Shown here one piece after another: positions 1 through 11,938 of a stretch of DNA of 64,000 bases. Both the position numbers and the translations under genes were made by a program. The notes beneath the pieces are model-generated. The model saw only the letters and a list, made by a program, of their open reading frames with translations, searched no databases and was not told the DNA's origin. Origin of the DNA: Polytrichum commune (taxonomy: Eukaryota; Streptophyta; Polytrichopsida; Polytrichales; Polytrichaceae); NCBI GenBank assembly GCA_950295325.1, contig OX485809.1, positions 27,838,001 through 27,902,000 of the forward strand, in the 5' to 3' direction. Position 1 is the stretch's first letter; each line of letters begins with the position of its first letter.

Positions 1-1435
1 AAAATTAAAATTTATTATAATTATGATTGATTATTTAATGTAATCACACAACCACCGTTTCAAAAATGACTAGCCGTTGATAGTGGTGTGTTGAGCAGAC
101 ATTGCAAGGGGTGGTCCAGGACATTAATTCATGTGCCCAAGTGCAATAGGATGGGACAACATATGCTCATATGAGTCGATTGAACAATGACAATAGATGT
201 CCATATGTGTATTTTCCTTTGATTGTGATCTAATCTACATTAGTTGAGAAATTATGTAAATGTTTAAATTGATTTGGTTCAATATTGGAAGATTTTAGGG
301 TCTATGCCCTGTATAATTTGTATGAATGTCTTATGTAAAGCTTTGCTTACACTTCTTGTTTGTAGGAAACGACATTTCAACACAAAAACCTTCTTTTTTT
401 CAAGGATTTTGTGTTTCCATTGCATTCAATTGGTGAAGAATGTTCACTAGTCGTACACAAAGTATTAACATTTTTGTGATTAAAAAATGATATCTCCTCA
501 TGAAAATTAGAATTCATTTTTCTTCCTTAATGAGTTATATATTTCATCTATTGTCAAACAAAATTAAAGCAAAATGAGTTCATTGGCATCTTGATTCCCC
601 ACCCACCCTTCCAAATATTCCATATGGGACATCAAGGGTTAAGGTTTGGCATGATTATTTTTATGCTTCATATTTCACATAAATGTTGAACAAACACATG
701 TAACTTTTGATAAGACGTGGACTAATTCAAGCTCATCCAAACACTTGAAGTGGCAAAAAAACTCATTTGTTGAGAAGATTTTTGGTTCACGACACCTCTA
801 AGGAAAGGGCTCGTGAAAATCCAAACCTCCCAAGTTTGTTGTTAATTCATTCCAATTGAGTCTCAATAGACCAAAGCAAAGTCTATGAGCCTGCTTTAGA
901 GGCCGGTTAGGCTTAAATAAGAACCCTGGGTGATATTATGTTTCTCTACATTTTCACCCTCCCCTATGGTGGGTGCCACAAACTTTTACCTTGTTGTGAA
1001 TTCAAAGATTGTACCATTTGACCCTACAAAGTTATAGAATGACCAACTCCAACCATCACAATTTGGACCCATGCATTGTCGGGAGGAGATTTTTGAGCAT
1101 AATTGGTCAAGATCCTAGTGCATAACATTATTAAGCAGTGTGCGTTTGTTCATGTGGGCCCTGAGAATATCACCACAGGATGCTACGGCTAGTGTAGATT
1201 CAAACCGATTAGTAATTTTCCTAAAGTCTTGAACTTCAACCGGCCACTATTCAAACACAACCGGTTCATTTGTAACTACCGGTCAAATATGCATGTTCAT
1301 CGTTTGGATGTCTAAGGATTGATGCTATGGTTTGTGAATACACTACCATGTGAGCTAAATCCTAGCATCTTCAACTCAGGTGGATAGTGCTAGAATCTTC
1401 ACTTTAAGCATTGAGTGTATAAACTACTCTTATGT
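1..1435. other. AT-rich intergenic DNA, no gene seen
   Basis: No reading frame of useful length and no recognisable domain on either strand. The stretch is AT-rich with short homopolymer runs. Nothing supports a gene, RNA gene or complete mobile element here. Confidence 0.5.
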
Positions 1436-1950
1436 CCCCTTCCCACCTGACTTTAGCTAAGACTAAAAGTTGGTTCTAACAACCCGGCCTTCACACCATC
1501 GACATTATCTAGTGCCGAGCTTAGTTGGCAAATGATGTGGCATGGCTTAAAAGTGGAGGTTTTAAGCCTCAAGCACCAACCCTCCCATCGGTACCTAAAC
1601 ATGAGGCACGAATATAGGACCTTTAAAAGTGCCACCTCCCGCCCTTGTCATTGGTTGCTTTTTAGTCTTAGCTATGAGGGCACGAGGAGCTCCATCAACA
1701 AGAACTGATGGTAAGAGAGGTGAGTACTAAGGCATTTGGAGATGGGACAAATACTACCCAACATTCATTGCTTGGTAGATAAAACAATGAACATGTGTGA
1801 AAACTACTTAACTAAAACCTACTTGAAAATCTTCGGAGCAAGTTCTTATAGGTGCATTGGATAGCCGGGTGCCTCCGCTGTAATCGAGGGAGCTTTACCC
1901 GGTTTGTAGGGAATACTTTTAGTCTTAGCTAAAGTCAGGTGGGAAGGGGG
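1436..1950. mobile_element. Short inverted-repeat transposon, non-autonomous (515 bp)
   Basis: The two ends are inverted copies over about 33 bases: the left end reads CCCCTTCCCACCTGACTTTA and the right end carries its reverse complement. A partial internal copy of the same motif (ttttagtcttagct) lies near 1660. The flanks TCTTATGT and CATTATGT agree at 6 of 8 positions, which may be an aged target duplication. There is no transposase frame inside, so it would depend on an enzyme encoded elsewhere. The superfamily is not clear. Confidence 0.6.
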
Positions 1951-2554
1951 CATTATGTTCATAGAGGTTTTGATTCTTACTTGTTAGCAATTTCAACACA
2001 CCAAATTATGCCTTCCTTACATTGGCGATCAAATCCAACATGGGGGACTAGTGTTGAGATTGTTGGATAGCATTTTCAAAATTAATCTGCACTCGTAATG
2101 CAAGATGTATGGTGTTGGTTTTGGGCTCCACCTTGTGATTGGAATTGCTTGACTACCGAAGAAGATATTTGAAGCAAAGTCTGGTCGCATTACGTGGAAG
2201 ATCAGGTGGTGACAAAATGTGTGGGACGGGCGAGCATTTAAGGACGCCTCAAAGGACTGATGTCCTGTAGTTGTCAGGACGTGAGTTGTAGTATAGATGT
2301 CAGACAACTTTTCGATGACATGAGGTTGCTTAACTCCTAAGCGATTAAGAAGCCCATATTGGGCCTCTCCAAGCACAAAATAGCATATTTGAGTTACATA
2401 CTTTCATTTTAAGTTAACCATGTCAGAAGTGACCTTATTTAAAATCAACTTATTTTTCAAAGTGTATTATTTCAATAAGTTAACCACTTCCATGTTGTTG
2501 AAGATTTAAGTTGAAATGCATAATTTGGGTGTCCTTGGATGCAAATGCCAATGT
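1951..2554. other. Intergenic, nothing recognised
   Basis: A 115-codon minus-strand frame at 2029-2376 has no recognisable motif and no supporting splice or promoter context. I see no structured repeat. Confidence 0.4.
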
Positions 2555-2768
2555 ACGGGGAGAACCGACTGCTAGTTACAAATGAAGCGGTTGAGTTTGA
2601 GTTGAAGTTCAAGGCTTCACAAGAATCCCCAATCATTGTAGAGGAATCTATAGAATATGCTTCAAATTAATCAAGAAAAACCGAAAGATCACAACACGTA
2701 ACTGGTTGGACTTGGAAACACTACGATTTTGACCGATTATGCTAAAAAATCTCCCCAGACGTTGGCAA
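2555..2768 (+). repeat. Dispersed repeat R1, copy a
   Basis: First of six copies of a ~220-bp family in this window. It starts with ggggagaaccgactgctag, has a middle block of the type gaaccggttgagtttgag, then 'gaggaatctatagaatat' and 'ggttggacttggaaacac', and ends near the words gaccgattatgc and ctccccagac. It has no coding capacity. It ends 24 bases before the transposon at 2792. Other copies are at 19259, 24170, 26683 (inverted), 36520 and 45122. Confidence 0.7.
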
Positions 2769-2791
2769 ATACATATGTTATATTTTGATCA

Positions 2792-3735
2792 CACGGGCAG
2801 ATCACTCTAAGGCATTTTTGTGCATCACGTGCGGTTGGGGGTTTTTTGTTTTGGGGCTATTTACCTTCAAGGGTTGAATTAAAGCCTCCCTATAATTACT
2901 TAAATTTCAAAAATGGCCCATTTGTTTGCACCCTTCCATTACTTATATTGTCCAAGTCACTGTAATTTTTTGTACTCTATATTCCTTTTAAGTAATAAAA
3001 GCTAATCTACTTCCTAACGCAATTGACGAGTGTTGAGGGAAAGCATGGAAACAAAGAATCCCTGTGAGTCCTAAACCACGGGGGGATCACACCCCCTTAC
3101 ATTTCATAACCACGTGCGATAAAAGTTTGCTACCCTATATTACATGCCATAGATAATTTTTAAAATTATGATATTTTTTCTACATACACTAACCATTGAT
3201 AATATCTTTTGTATATTTTTTTGAAATTTTTAGTCATCTTCATTTTTTGTAGTAATTTGTTTAGTTCAATGTTGCGTCATTCTAGTTAGAAACGGTATGT
3301 TTTATAAAAAAAAAAATCATCAAATTTGGTTACCAATTTTTACTATGTAATAGATACTATGTATATCTACTCATGAAAAAAAAATCATAAACTTTTGAAC
3401 CATTTTGGTGATGCTTTATGTAAAAAGTAGATTTTGTTTTATCGCACGTGGTGTTCAACTTGACAATGAAGTGCACCCCCCGTGTCCTAAACCCATTTAC
3501 ATACCATACTAAACATACCTTCTAGGATCCTTATCTTCAGCCCCTATATTAATTTTACGAAAAAAACAATGGCCCACGTTTTATGTCCATCTAACTTACT
3601 TATAATGGGATTGTCTACATTTAATGGCCCCTTCATTATTTGGAATTCCTTTATAATTTTTATTTCAAATGATTTGAATCCTCTCTATATTATGCCGCAC
3701 GTCGTTTTTAAAATGCACTAAGTGATCTACCTGTG
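2792..3735 (+). mobile_element. hAT-like MITE with CACGGG-type ends, interrupted by a second MITE
   Basis: The terminal inverted repeats begin CACGGGCAGATCACT on the left and, read inward on the other strand, CACAGGTAGATCACTTAGTG on the right. Flanks TTTGATCA (2784-2791) and TCTGATCA (3736-3743) match at 7 of 8 positions. An inverted full-length relative lies at 60812-61360 (549 bp). This copy is 944 bp because a 408-bp element with its own target duplication sits at 3077-3484; without them 528 bp remain. There is no transposase frame. An 8-bp target site suits the hAT group, though the end sequence is not a textbook hAT terminus. Confidence 0.8.
3077..3484. mobile_element. Nested MITE inside the 2792-3735 element (408 bp)
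   Basis: It is flanked by a perfect 8-bp direct repeat TCCTAAAC at 3069-3076 and 3485-3492. Its ends are CACGGGGGG on the left and CCCCCCGTG on the right. Subterminal inverted blocks (CACGTGCGATAAAA and its complement) lie further in. The interior is AT-rich with no frame. The ends resemble those of the host element, so both may use the same kind of transposase. It must be younger than the element it interrupts. Confidence 0.85.
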
Positions 3736-4930
3736 TCTGATCATCAATGTCTAGTATATGATTATATATGTATTTCTCCTGGACATAAGACAATGTGTTT
3801 AACAAGGTTTCAAATATATCAACATACAAACACAATTCATTAACTTGGTGAAGCCCATACTACAAATTGTGTATATGACCATATATTGAGACCCCATGTC
3901 CTCGAAGGGATAAGTAGATTGAGCATGAGTGGAGTACTTACATGATAGTGTCACATCAACACTAGGACACTTGGCATCATGTGTCACAAAGGCTGCCAAT
4001 GGTTTACGTAATGAAGGTGTGACCATGCCAAGTGGCATGGTACTTTGATGTACACTAATGAACATATAAGTGCCACATGCCACACACACAAAGATTCGTC
4101 CATCAATAACTTCACAATAAAAGGTAGACAACCCCTTATTCGGTTATTTAGTACTATTAGGATGCCTATGCTTGAGAGGTATGTGGTTTGCTATGGTTCC
4201 AAAAATGTCTTTAAAAAGATGTAATGTGTTGAGAAAAGATTGGATTACCTGTTCAATTGTGATAGCCATTCTAGGTTCCATTGTCAACATAATGGCGGGG
4301 GGAGTATAGGGGGCTATATAACGAGCATGAGAATCTTCAGTTAAATCATGAATAACGTACTCCTTTGAATTCCGAATGCTATGAGGGTAGTGGCTATGGC
4401 CTTGGTGTGGATTTGCTAACCATCTTATACTCATTGAGTGTTTCATATCCTAGTAGAAGTGAATTTGTGAAAAAAATAAGCATTTAAGACCCAATTGCCT
4501 TACACCAAAATCATTGGGAACAAAAAACACTACGTTAAATATATGATTTTGTGTGACATTAAAATCGGTGTGCCATGGTAAACAGAGTTGTTTTTGTGAC
4601 TTGTTGTAGCACCAAGTGTCATGTGAAACTCTCTCTAGTGAGTTTGGCACCCAATGATCGCAACACAATGAATGTGGGTCAATTATAAAAAGTGTGGGCT
4701 ACACTAACTTAGAGGTTTAGTATAGCATGTTTTCTTCCTTTTGTTAAAATTGACATAAGACCCATTCATTGCCCGAACGTGAGTGGGAGTGTTCATATCG
4801 GTGCATATTTTGCAGTCCCCGCATTTCCATCTCTACATATGAATCCACGACGCTCGGATCCAAAACAACACATGAGGCTTTAATGCTTATTTGTAGACTT
4901 GATCTTCGGCATCTACTCTTCTCCTAACTA
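3736..4930. repeat. Intergenic; 4145-4460 matches a repeat at 43.7 kb
   Basis: No gene was found. The block near 4170-4360 (gaggtatgtggtt, gattggattac, agtcaacataat-like words) is a diverged relative of 43690-43890. The words near 4400-4460 ('gtttcatatcctag') also echo the right ends of segments A and B. Two minus-strand frames of about 100 codons here have no known motif and are read as chance. Confidence 0.4.
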
Positions 4931-5281
4931 CACTAAATAGTCTAAATACTATGGGCCACAATAATTTTCCTAGAGCCCACGCTAATTCTCGCAATGAGAA
5001 TGAATGTGGGCCACATTGATTTTCAACCCACACTAGATTTCTAGTAGAAAAGAAATGAGGATTGCATTTCTCATAGAAAATTAATGTAGGTGATTTTATT
5101 TTGTGTTGCTTTTGTCCTCAAACTAATATTTAGTTTGTTGGTTGGAAGTCTTCATGAACATTCAGGGGAAGACCCGGGATCTTGGACCCACGTTAATTCC
5201 ACCTCGACTAGAAATTAAGTGTGGACCACGTTAACTACTTCCACACTAATTTTTCACCCACACTATTAGGACTATTTAGTG
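4931..5281. mobile_element. Short CACTA-ended inverted-repeat element (351 bp)
   Basis: The left end is CACTAAATAGTCTAAATACT and the right end is its inverse, ending CTATTTAGTG. The outer 12 bases pair perfectly and pairing continues with mismatches (atactatggg against cccacactat). CACTA...TAGTG ends are those of the CMC/En-Spm group. I cannot find a clean 3-bp target duplication (left flank cta, right flank cac), so the class is tentative. No coding frame. Confidence 0.5.
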
Positions 5282-8200
5282 CACTTTCTCACCCTTATGT
5301 TATATTGATGGGCAAGGTGTACTACAATGATTATCTCAATTGGTGCGTGTTATTATTCGGAGTTACACAATGCAAGGACGACTTACTCCTGAGTTCAATT
5401 TTCTAACAAAAGTTCAATAGGGCGTTCGGACATTATGGAACATACTAAATGACCTTGTTTGGTAAGATCCTACATTCTCATTTAAATAGTTATAGCACTT
5501 TGTAGCTCCAATTAGTAACACACGCTAGTTGGGATAATCAGTGTAGAGAACTGGGAACCATTACATACTTGCACTCCTAGGGTATCATTGGGTTGAGCAA
5601 ATGTGGTCCGATCACCTTTAATTGTCATAAGAAGAATAAATGGTAGTCTAATTCACATCCATACAATTGGATTTCAAGAAAACAAAGTCTTTTTTGCTAC
5701 ATAACATAAATTGTCAGCACCGGTATTGAAAATGCCAGAAAATGGAATGTAAAGGCTTGAGAGTTTAGGAGTTAACAAACTAAGGGTGAATTTCCATGTA
5801 GGCCGCTTACCCACTAGATTTTAGATAATAATGAATTGGAGGTGTTCACATATAGTTAAGCACAAACTGCCATCCAACCACGTTTTGGTGGCATGCTAGA
5901 ATGGGGAGGGATGCGGACATGGGCCGCTAGACTTCCATGTGCCCTGTAAAGAATCTTTAACCTACAAATGCTAGTCACCGAAGGATCAATGCCTGTTGAA
6001 GGCTCAAAGAGAACCAATGTTGGTCTAGTACTCCATCCTTGGTAACTGGGATGAGGATGTTAGTAGGTGGGCCCGGATTTGAGAAGATGGGAGTAGCTAG
6101 TTGGCACATACCCTATCCCACCAGATTCCCTTTAAGCTCTATTATTGGGAATAGCCAATGAACTCCATTATAAGCTGTGGATGGAGCCCATCCTCCCATC
6201 CAAGGGCTCACGTCGCCCAAGGTTTAGCTGGGTGGGGTGAGTGGTGTTGCCACTTTTTCCTCCTTTCTCCACCCCTATCGTTATCACCACTTGTTCTCTC
6301 TGTTTGTACCTTATTGCCTCCTTTGTAATGTAGTGATGATTAGTGGAGGTAAGAGATGCTTCTTGTCTTGGAATTTTTAAAAGTTAAAATTGAGAAATGC
6401 ACTAGTTTCTCATTTGGGGCTTGTAGTGGATATGTATTCCCAAAGGCAATTCAACCTTGAACTAGGATGTAAGTAAATATGGACAAAAGGCTTATCCAAA
6501 AATTATAATGCATTTGTGAGTTATTTTTTGCACAATCAAGACATGGACATTGCACAACAAATTGTTTGAAGGAAGAAACTAGAAGAATATGATGAAAATT
6601 CCCATATTTACGTACTTTGAGAAGCAACATGATCCAAATATTCCCTCTAAGTGAGTATTTTTCTTCACAAATGACATAGTGTGCATGCAACTAACACGTG
6701 CTACAACAAGAGATGCAATGCACATCTAGGAGTAGTTGTTGTCATTTCTATTATAGGGTCCGCCGATAGAAGTGCACAAATAAAATTTCATTTTGTCTAG
6801 AACTTATGAATAAGTCTAGATTCACTTCAAAATAGTTCTTGTTGATTTCCCTTGTGATGAAGTTTTTGATTCTTGAATGGGGGGAGTAAAATTTTGATGG
6901 AAAGGAATTGAAAGTTGAGTTTGGATTGTGGGAGCATCAAAATTCGAAATCATAATTGGACCTTTTGATACAATTTTCTTAATGGAAAGGCCAACCTCCC
7001 TCCCTACTTATTTGTACTTGTATGTGTGAATGTACATAAGTGATCTTTTCATGTAAGCAATGATGCTAATTTTGGGTGTATTCTCTTATTAAGTGGGTTG
7101 GTCCAAATTCTTTTAAGTGTAGAACTACATTAGGTACTTCAAGTGTATGAAACGTAGCCAACTTCCCCTTTAGTTTTTGCTATGTGTGGCCATATGTAGA
7201 GTTTGAATAGCAATACGGGGCCACTTATTTCACTTTTCTTTCACATGCGAGGCCATTGTTCGCCTTATCAAAGCATACACATAACCTTGGATTTCTTCTA
7301 TGTACAATTAAAAGTCGCCACCCAAATTGACACATAGATTTTGTGCATTCACAAAATACTCCCTGTCATTAAGCTGAATGTAGCCACCCTAAACTCCACA
7401 AAATCCTCAAGCTCGCCCACCTTGGCTGGTTTTGAACTCAGCAATGTAGCCAAACCTATTACTTTTCAAAATCAAATTACAAGGGCTTAGACCCCATGAT
7501 TAAGTAATTCAATAGCTATTTCAAGTCGAGCCATCCAAGATGGATAACCAAAGGGTTAAGGTACAGAGTAGACAAACCCATTTCCAATAAACCCCCTCCC
7601 CCCTCTCCCCTCCCCAAAATCCTAATACATAGAGTCCCTCAAAGCTGTGAAATTCCACATATGTACCCGTTATTCTATAATTTGAAATGTTGAAAATAGG
7701 CTCAATGCATGACAAGTGCATAGTACAGTTGAATCGATAATTGGTGGTGGCCGGTTTACTAATTGAGACTGGTAATATTTGAAAAATGGAGGCGCATTGT
7801 CAAAAAATTGCCATACCTTGAAGTGGTTAACTAACTACAACCATGCAAATTTAGGTGTATTTATTGATTGATGCTTTATTATCACCAAGGTTGATGAAAT
7901 CAAATCTCAACCATTGTGGGTTTACGGAGTTTTTCAAACCACGATGCACCATGTTCATATTACAAATGTGATGCATAAGAAATTGGCCACGATTCGTTTC
8001 TAGAGTAGAGGATCAAATGAGAGTACGGTTGAAGTTAGTTCTAGTGTAACATTCAACTCATTGATTGTAGCTTAGTGTCTAGGCGTAAGGGATAATGAAT
8101 TGCATTGGTGAGGCATTGCATGAGGTGAGTGACACCTCCGATCATGTTGATGATGAGCATTACAATATTGACTATGAGGACCGCAACGGAATTGGGTTAA

Positions 8201-8289
8201 GAATGAGGGACAACAATGGTAGTGAGGATGAGTCCCCAATTGGTACCCATCCCTTTGCTTCCCAATTGGTAGCCAAGTCTGGAGGAGTA
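5282..8289. other. Intergenic; no gene seen
   Basis: About 3 kb without a credible gene. A pyrimidine tract (runs of C with T) lies at about 7590-7616. Short frames such as 6451-6690 and 7521-7721 on the minus strand carry no motif. No complete inverted-repeat element was recognised. Confidence 0.4.
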
Positions 8290-9070
8290 TAAGGGGGTGC
8301 AAAAAATTCCGTGTAGGAAGATAGAAATCAAGAGGGCTGCAAATTTTTCAGGGATTGAATTCCTTAAAATGAAGCCAAAAATTGGTTTGATGAACATATT
8401 ACCAATGTCTAGAGTTTGTCATAATTGTTCATTCCTCCTCACCTTAATATCAATACTAGGGATAATATGTGTCATGACAATCTTGGTTTTGACTTGATCG
8501 AAATTATGGCACCCTATAGCTCAGGGAGTGCACTATTCATTAAAACCAAGCATCACGTGCGTGCATGCCCCTTATTAAAATACCCATGTATACATTTTAT
8601 TTTTGCTAAAATCAAGCAATATACTTACAAATCTCATTGCTTCAAAATACATTTCCATACGTACACAAGGGTCCAAAAACAAATACAGAAATTATATATA
8701 ACATGTGTACAAATGTTTGGAAATGCAAAAATATGGCCCTATTATATGTATAATATCAAAGCATGGATTTTTAGTTATAAAGTCGTTACTTAGTGGATGA
8801 AAAAACACATGATTCTTGGTCCAGGTCTGACTTGAACGCGTAAACGCATAAATGCGTACTTTACATATATTTTTCTATAGCCTCATGTATATCTACTTCT
8901 TGCTTAATAGCAATATGTCTCTTGTATGTACATTTTGTACATGCTTGTTTTAAATAATACCCCTTTTGTGCACCCACGTGTATAAATACAGTACTTGAAC
9001 AATGCACTCCCTGGGCCCTATAGGTTCCCGATGGGACCCTAATCATGAATAGGTGCTTTGACTATAGGTT
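8290..9070 (+). repeat. Dispersed repeat R4, copy split by a MITE
   Basis: The halves 8290-8519 and 9016-9070 together align with the continuous stretch 36970-37345. Shared words include 'tattaccaatgtctagagttt' (given in part) and, after the break, ttcc(c/t)gatggg and gaataggtg. The only large difference is the 496-bp MITE at 8520-9015 plus one copy of its 8-bp target site. The repeat has no open frame, so its own nature is unknown. Confidence 0.7.
8520..9015 (+). mobile_element. hAT-like MITE, copy 1 (496 bp)
   Basis: It is flanked by the perfect 8-bp direct repeat CCCTATAG (8512-8519 and 9016-9023). The ends CTCAGGGAGTGCAC and, from the other side, CCCAGGGAGTGCAT form terminal inverted repeats. 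A CAGGG terminus with an 8-bp target site is typical of hAT transposons. A second copy of identical length lies inverted at 25457-25952. The paralogous locus near 37292-37299 shows a single CCCTATAG with no insert, which confirms the boundaries. Frames inside are not transposase and appear in both copies only because the DNA is the same. Confidence 0.92.
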
Positions 9071-9289
9071 TAGAATCAAACTAGGTAACTTATAGAAAAT
9101 ATATTTCCCCATACATGGTTTGGTGTCGGAAGATTTGTAGAGTAAACTAATTCAAGGTCTTTAAAACTACTTCTGACATCGAATCTACTAGAAAAATAAT
9201 CTATGGGTTGCATACTATTTTAGGGCTTCTATGTTGAATGAATGAGAGGCATGTACACTTGTATATGATAATTCCCTTTCTCCATGCTT

Positions 9290-9860
9290 CAACTACATCA
9301 TTCAATGCTTAGAGTGTTGAAATTTAGTGTCCGTGAGAATCTGAGGGTTCCGACAAATGCAATAATGGAAACATTCTCAAGTCATCCAATTTATTTTATT
9401 TGAACAATGTAGGCAAGTGGGCGCAAACTTGCAACTGCTCTCATAGTGATCCGATAGACTTGTAGAGGGTCATGAACTGGTTCAATGCTTGGACTGAAGA
9501 TATGTATTGCCCACGTCAGAGTCTGTAGGTCCCAACCAATGCAACAATGACATGTGGCAAATTTCTTCCAAAGGTAAATGAGTTTTATGTTGAACCAATT
9601 AGGCAAGTTGGTGGTGCAAAATAGTGTATATCCTACCAACCAACTTGCAACTGCTTGGCTTCCCAGCTGTAGTGATCCAATAGGCTTGTAGTTTTTTTTT
9701 TAATCGTTGTAGAGCGTCATGAACAAGTTCATCAACACGTGGAACGTGAGACGTAATGTCCATGTGGGAGTCTCTTAGGGTCCAACCAATGCAACATTGA
9801 CATGTGGCAAATCTATTCTGGAAATGAATTATTTCATGTTGAACTAGATAGGCGGCCCAT
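9290..9860 (+). repeat. Diverged tandem repeat, about 2.5 units of ~230 bp
   Basis: The series 'cttgcaactgct', 'gatccgatagacttgtag', 'tcatgaac(t/a)(g/a)gttca' and 'ccaaccaatgcaacaatgac' recurs with an approximately 230-base period. A related block lies at about 47660-47970. Non-coding. A T-run at 9693-9701 interrupts one unit. Confidence 0.6.
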
Positions 9861-11362
9861 ACTACATTCTAAACTCTGTAGTATCACACCTGTGACAACC
9901 AAAAGTTTTGTAGTGTTAACATGGATGCGCGATACAATAAGATTAGTGTAACATGTGACGCTTTGGAATAACACAAAGTGCAACATTTTAATGGTGTGGT
10001 GTGGTCCACTTCACTTGGCCTTCATGGACGATGTGACGGACGCATGCACCCACATTTAAGAAATGGCATCAGAAGAAGAAGAAGAAGATCGCACTCCACA
10101 CATTGACACATGGAACAATGCGAGGGTGTGAGTTGACTTCTTTGGTGGTTTGCATTAATGACAAAATTCGTGATATAAGGAAGAGAAATGTGACAACAAG
10201 GAGTGAGATTTGAACTATGAACATCCGTTCCCTAGGGTTTCAGGATATTAAAGAGTGAGTGACATTATGGAAGTTGATATTACAGAGTTGAGGGTGTATC
10301 TAGTTAAGTATTGCAAAGACATTGTGTGAATTCTACAGTAGATTAGTAGCTTCCTCCAAGTCAGTGTGCCGTTGAAGTTTCCTCATGATCCTTCAAAGCA
10401 CCACGATTAGAAACTGAGGAAATGACCTGGCATTTGGTGGTCCAATTGACAGTACTACTGTACGATTAACATCATATACCTTGATCCTCATATACGGAGC
10501 GTTCCTTTACACCACTCGAACAAAAGAATTTGTTGTAGCAGTGAAAAGCCCAGTTTATTGATTACCCACAAGATCTAGTGGCCCTTTCACCCGAGTCCTT
10601 GGTACATATGGGATGTGCATGTACACTGGTTGTTTATAGGACAGAGTTGTCACACCATTAATGGAATTCATTTCAGAAAAATAACTCGTATGTGGAAGGT
10701 TGTGATGGCATTGTGAACTTCTTCCGAGACCTTGATAAGTTAAGGCGCAAGAATGTGTTGCAGAGGAGGTTGATGCTTACTTATGGAGTGAAGGACCTCG
10801 CAAGTCCAACGATCGATCCATTCGATGTTCATTGGAGCATGGCTATGCATGTATACACAAGATTGAGGACTAACTTAGAAACGTAGCAATACTGGAGAGG
10901 AGAATGTGCATTCATGAAAAATGATATTGTTCATATCTATGAGGTCAACTTTTATCATGCTAAATCTCTTTGACAAGGAAAGAAAACCACAATGATCTTA
11001 GACTACTAGGTCTCAAGTGTTCATTGGAGGTTTATACACACAGCTCATTGCTCTGTCCACCTCTTTAGATCTCGTGTTCAGACCAATTTACCTTTCTCCA
11101 ATTTAATTTGTAGATAAAGATCATAATTATATCATGTCATGCACCAATACTGTTAGAATACATTCATGAGCTTCATCACTTGATTTTATAAGAAATTGGC
11201 TTCAAAATGCGGAAGATAATGACACAATAGAGTTGAGAGTTCAATCCTAGTCAAAGTTACAGAAAGGTATGTGCTTCCAAGCTAATATTCTCTCGGACTC
11301 AAAGAAAAATGATTACATGTGGGGTTAAGACAAATATTTTCCCTTCTCACAAGAAAGTTAAC

Positions 11363-11707
11363 CTCGGGGGGGGGGGGGGGGGGGTAGTCATTGGTTGGAG
11401 TAGCAATATACGTGCGAACAAATGATAGGGTATTTTAAAAACATGGGAGCAAAAATTTATAATTGGGCTTAAGAGTAATATAGGGTATCAAAAATGGCAC
11501 TGGACATCTTTAAAGTACTATAGGGTATGGAATAATAGGTAATTTTAAATTATAAGTAATGCAAGCCATTTTTCTATTAACCCAAAGTAGAAATTTACAT
11601 AATGATAGCATGTGAAAAAAGAAGAGAATTGAAAGTAATACCCCCCTATAAAATAGTGGTTGTTCGCACCTATATCCTTAACTTTTGAACACACTGCCCC
11701 CCCCGAG
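11363..11707. mobile_element. MITE with G-run ends inside segment A (345 bp)
   Basis: It is flanked by the perfect 8-bp repeat AAGTTAAC (11355-11362 and 11708-11715). The left end is CTCGGGG running into a 19-base G tract; the right end is a C8 tract then GAG. Subterminal inverted blocks contain GTGCGAACAA. Segment B at about 52100-52140 has cttaacaaagatata with no insert, so it serves as an empty site. No coding frame. Confidence 0.82.
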
Positions 11708-11938
11708 AAGTTAACAAAGAGATATAATTGACATAAAGCATCATAGAAGACAATTCTAATCCTACGTACCTTCAAAAGATGCATTAGACTAGATTGAAGA
11801 AGTCCATCCCTATAGATAGAACAAATTTTGTCTCGATATCTCAAGCTAACCTACCCGAGTCCCATCCATGACCTCAAAGTCAAAAAGTGATGGAATCGAC
11901 TTCTCCAAACTTGTAAGAACGAAGAGGAATGACCACAT

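Noticed and set aside
1112-1135. Truncated copy of the 37346 fold-back MITE (gtgcataacattatt)
   Set aside because: Match is only about 17 bases and does not continue.
8425-8793. 122-codon plus-strand frame also present at 25679-25915 on the other strand
   Set aside because: Both lie in copies of the same 496-bp MITE; shared sequence explains the match and no protein motif is present.
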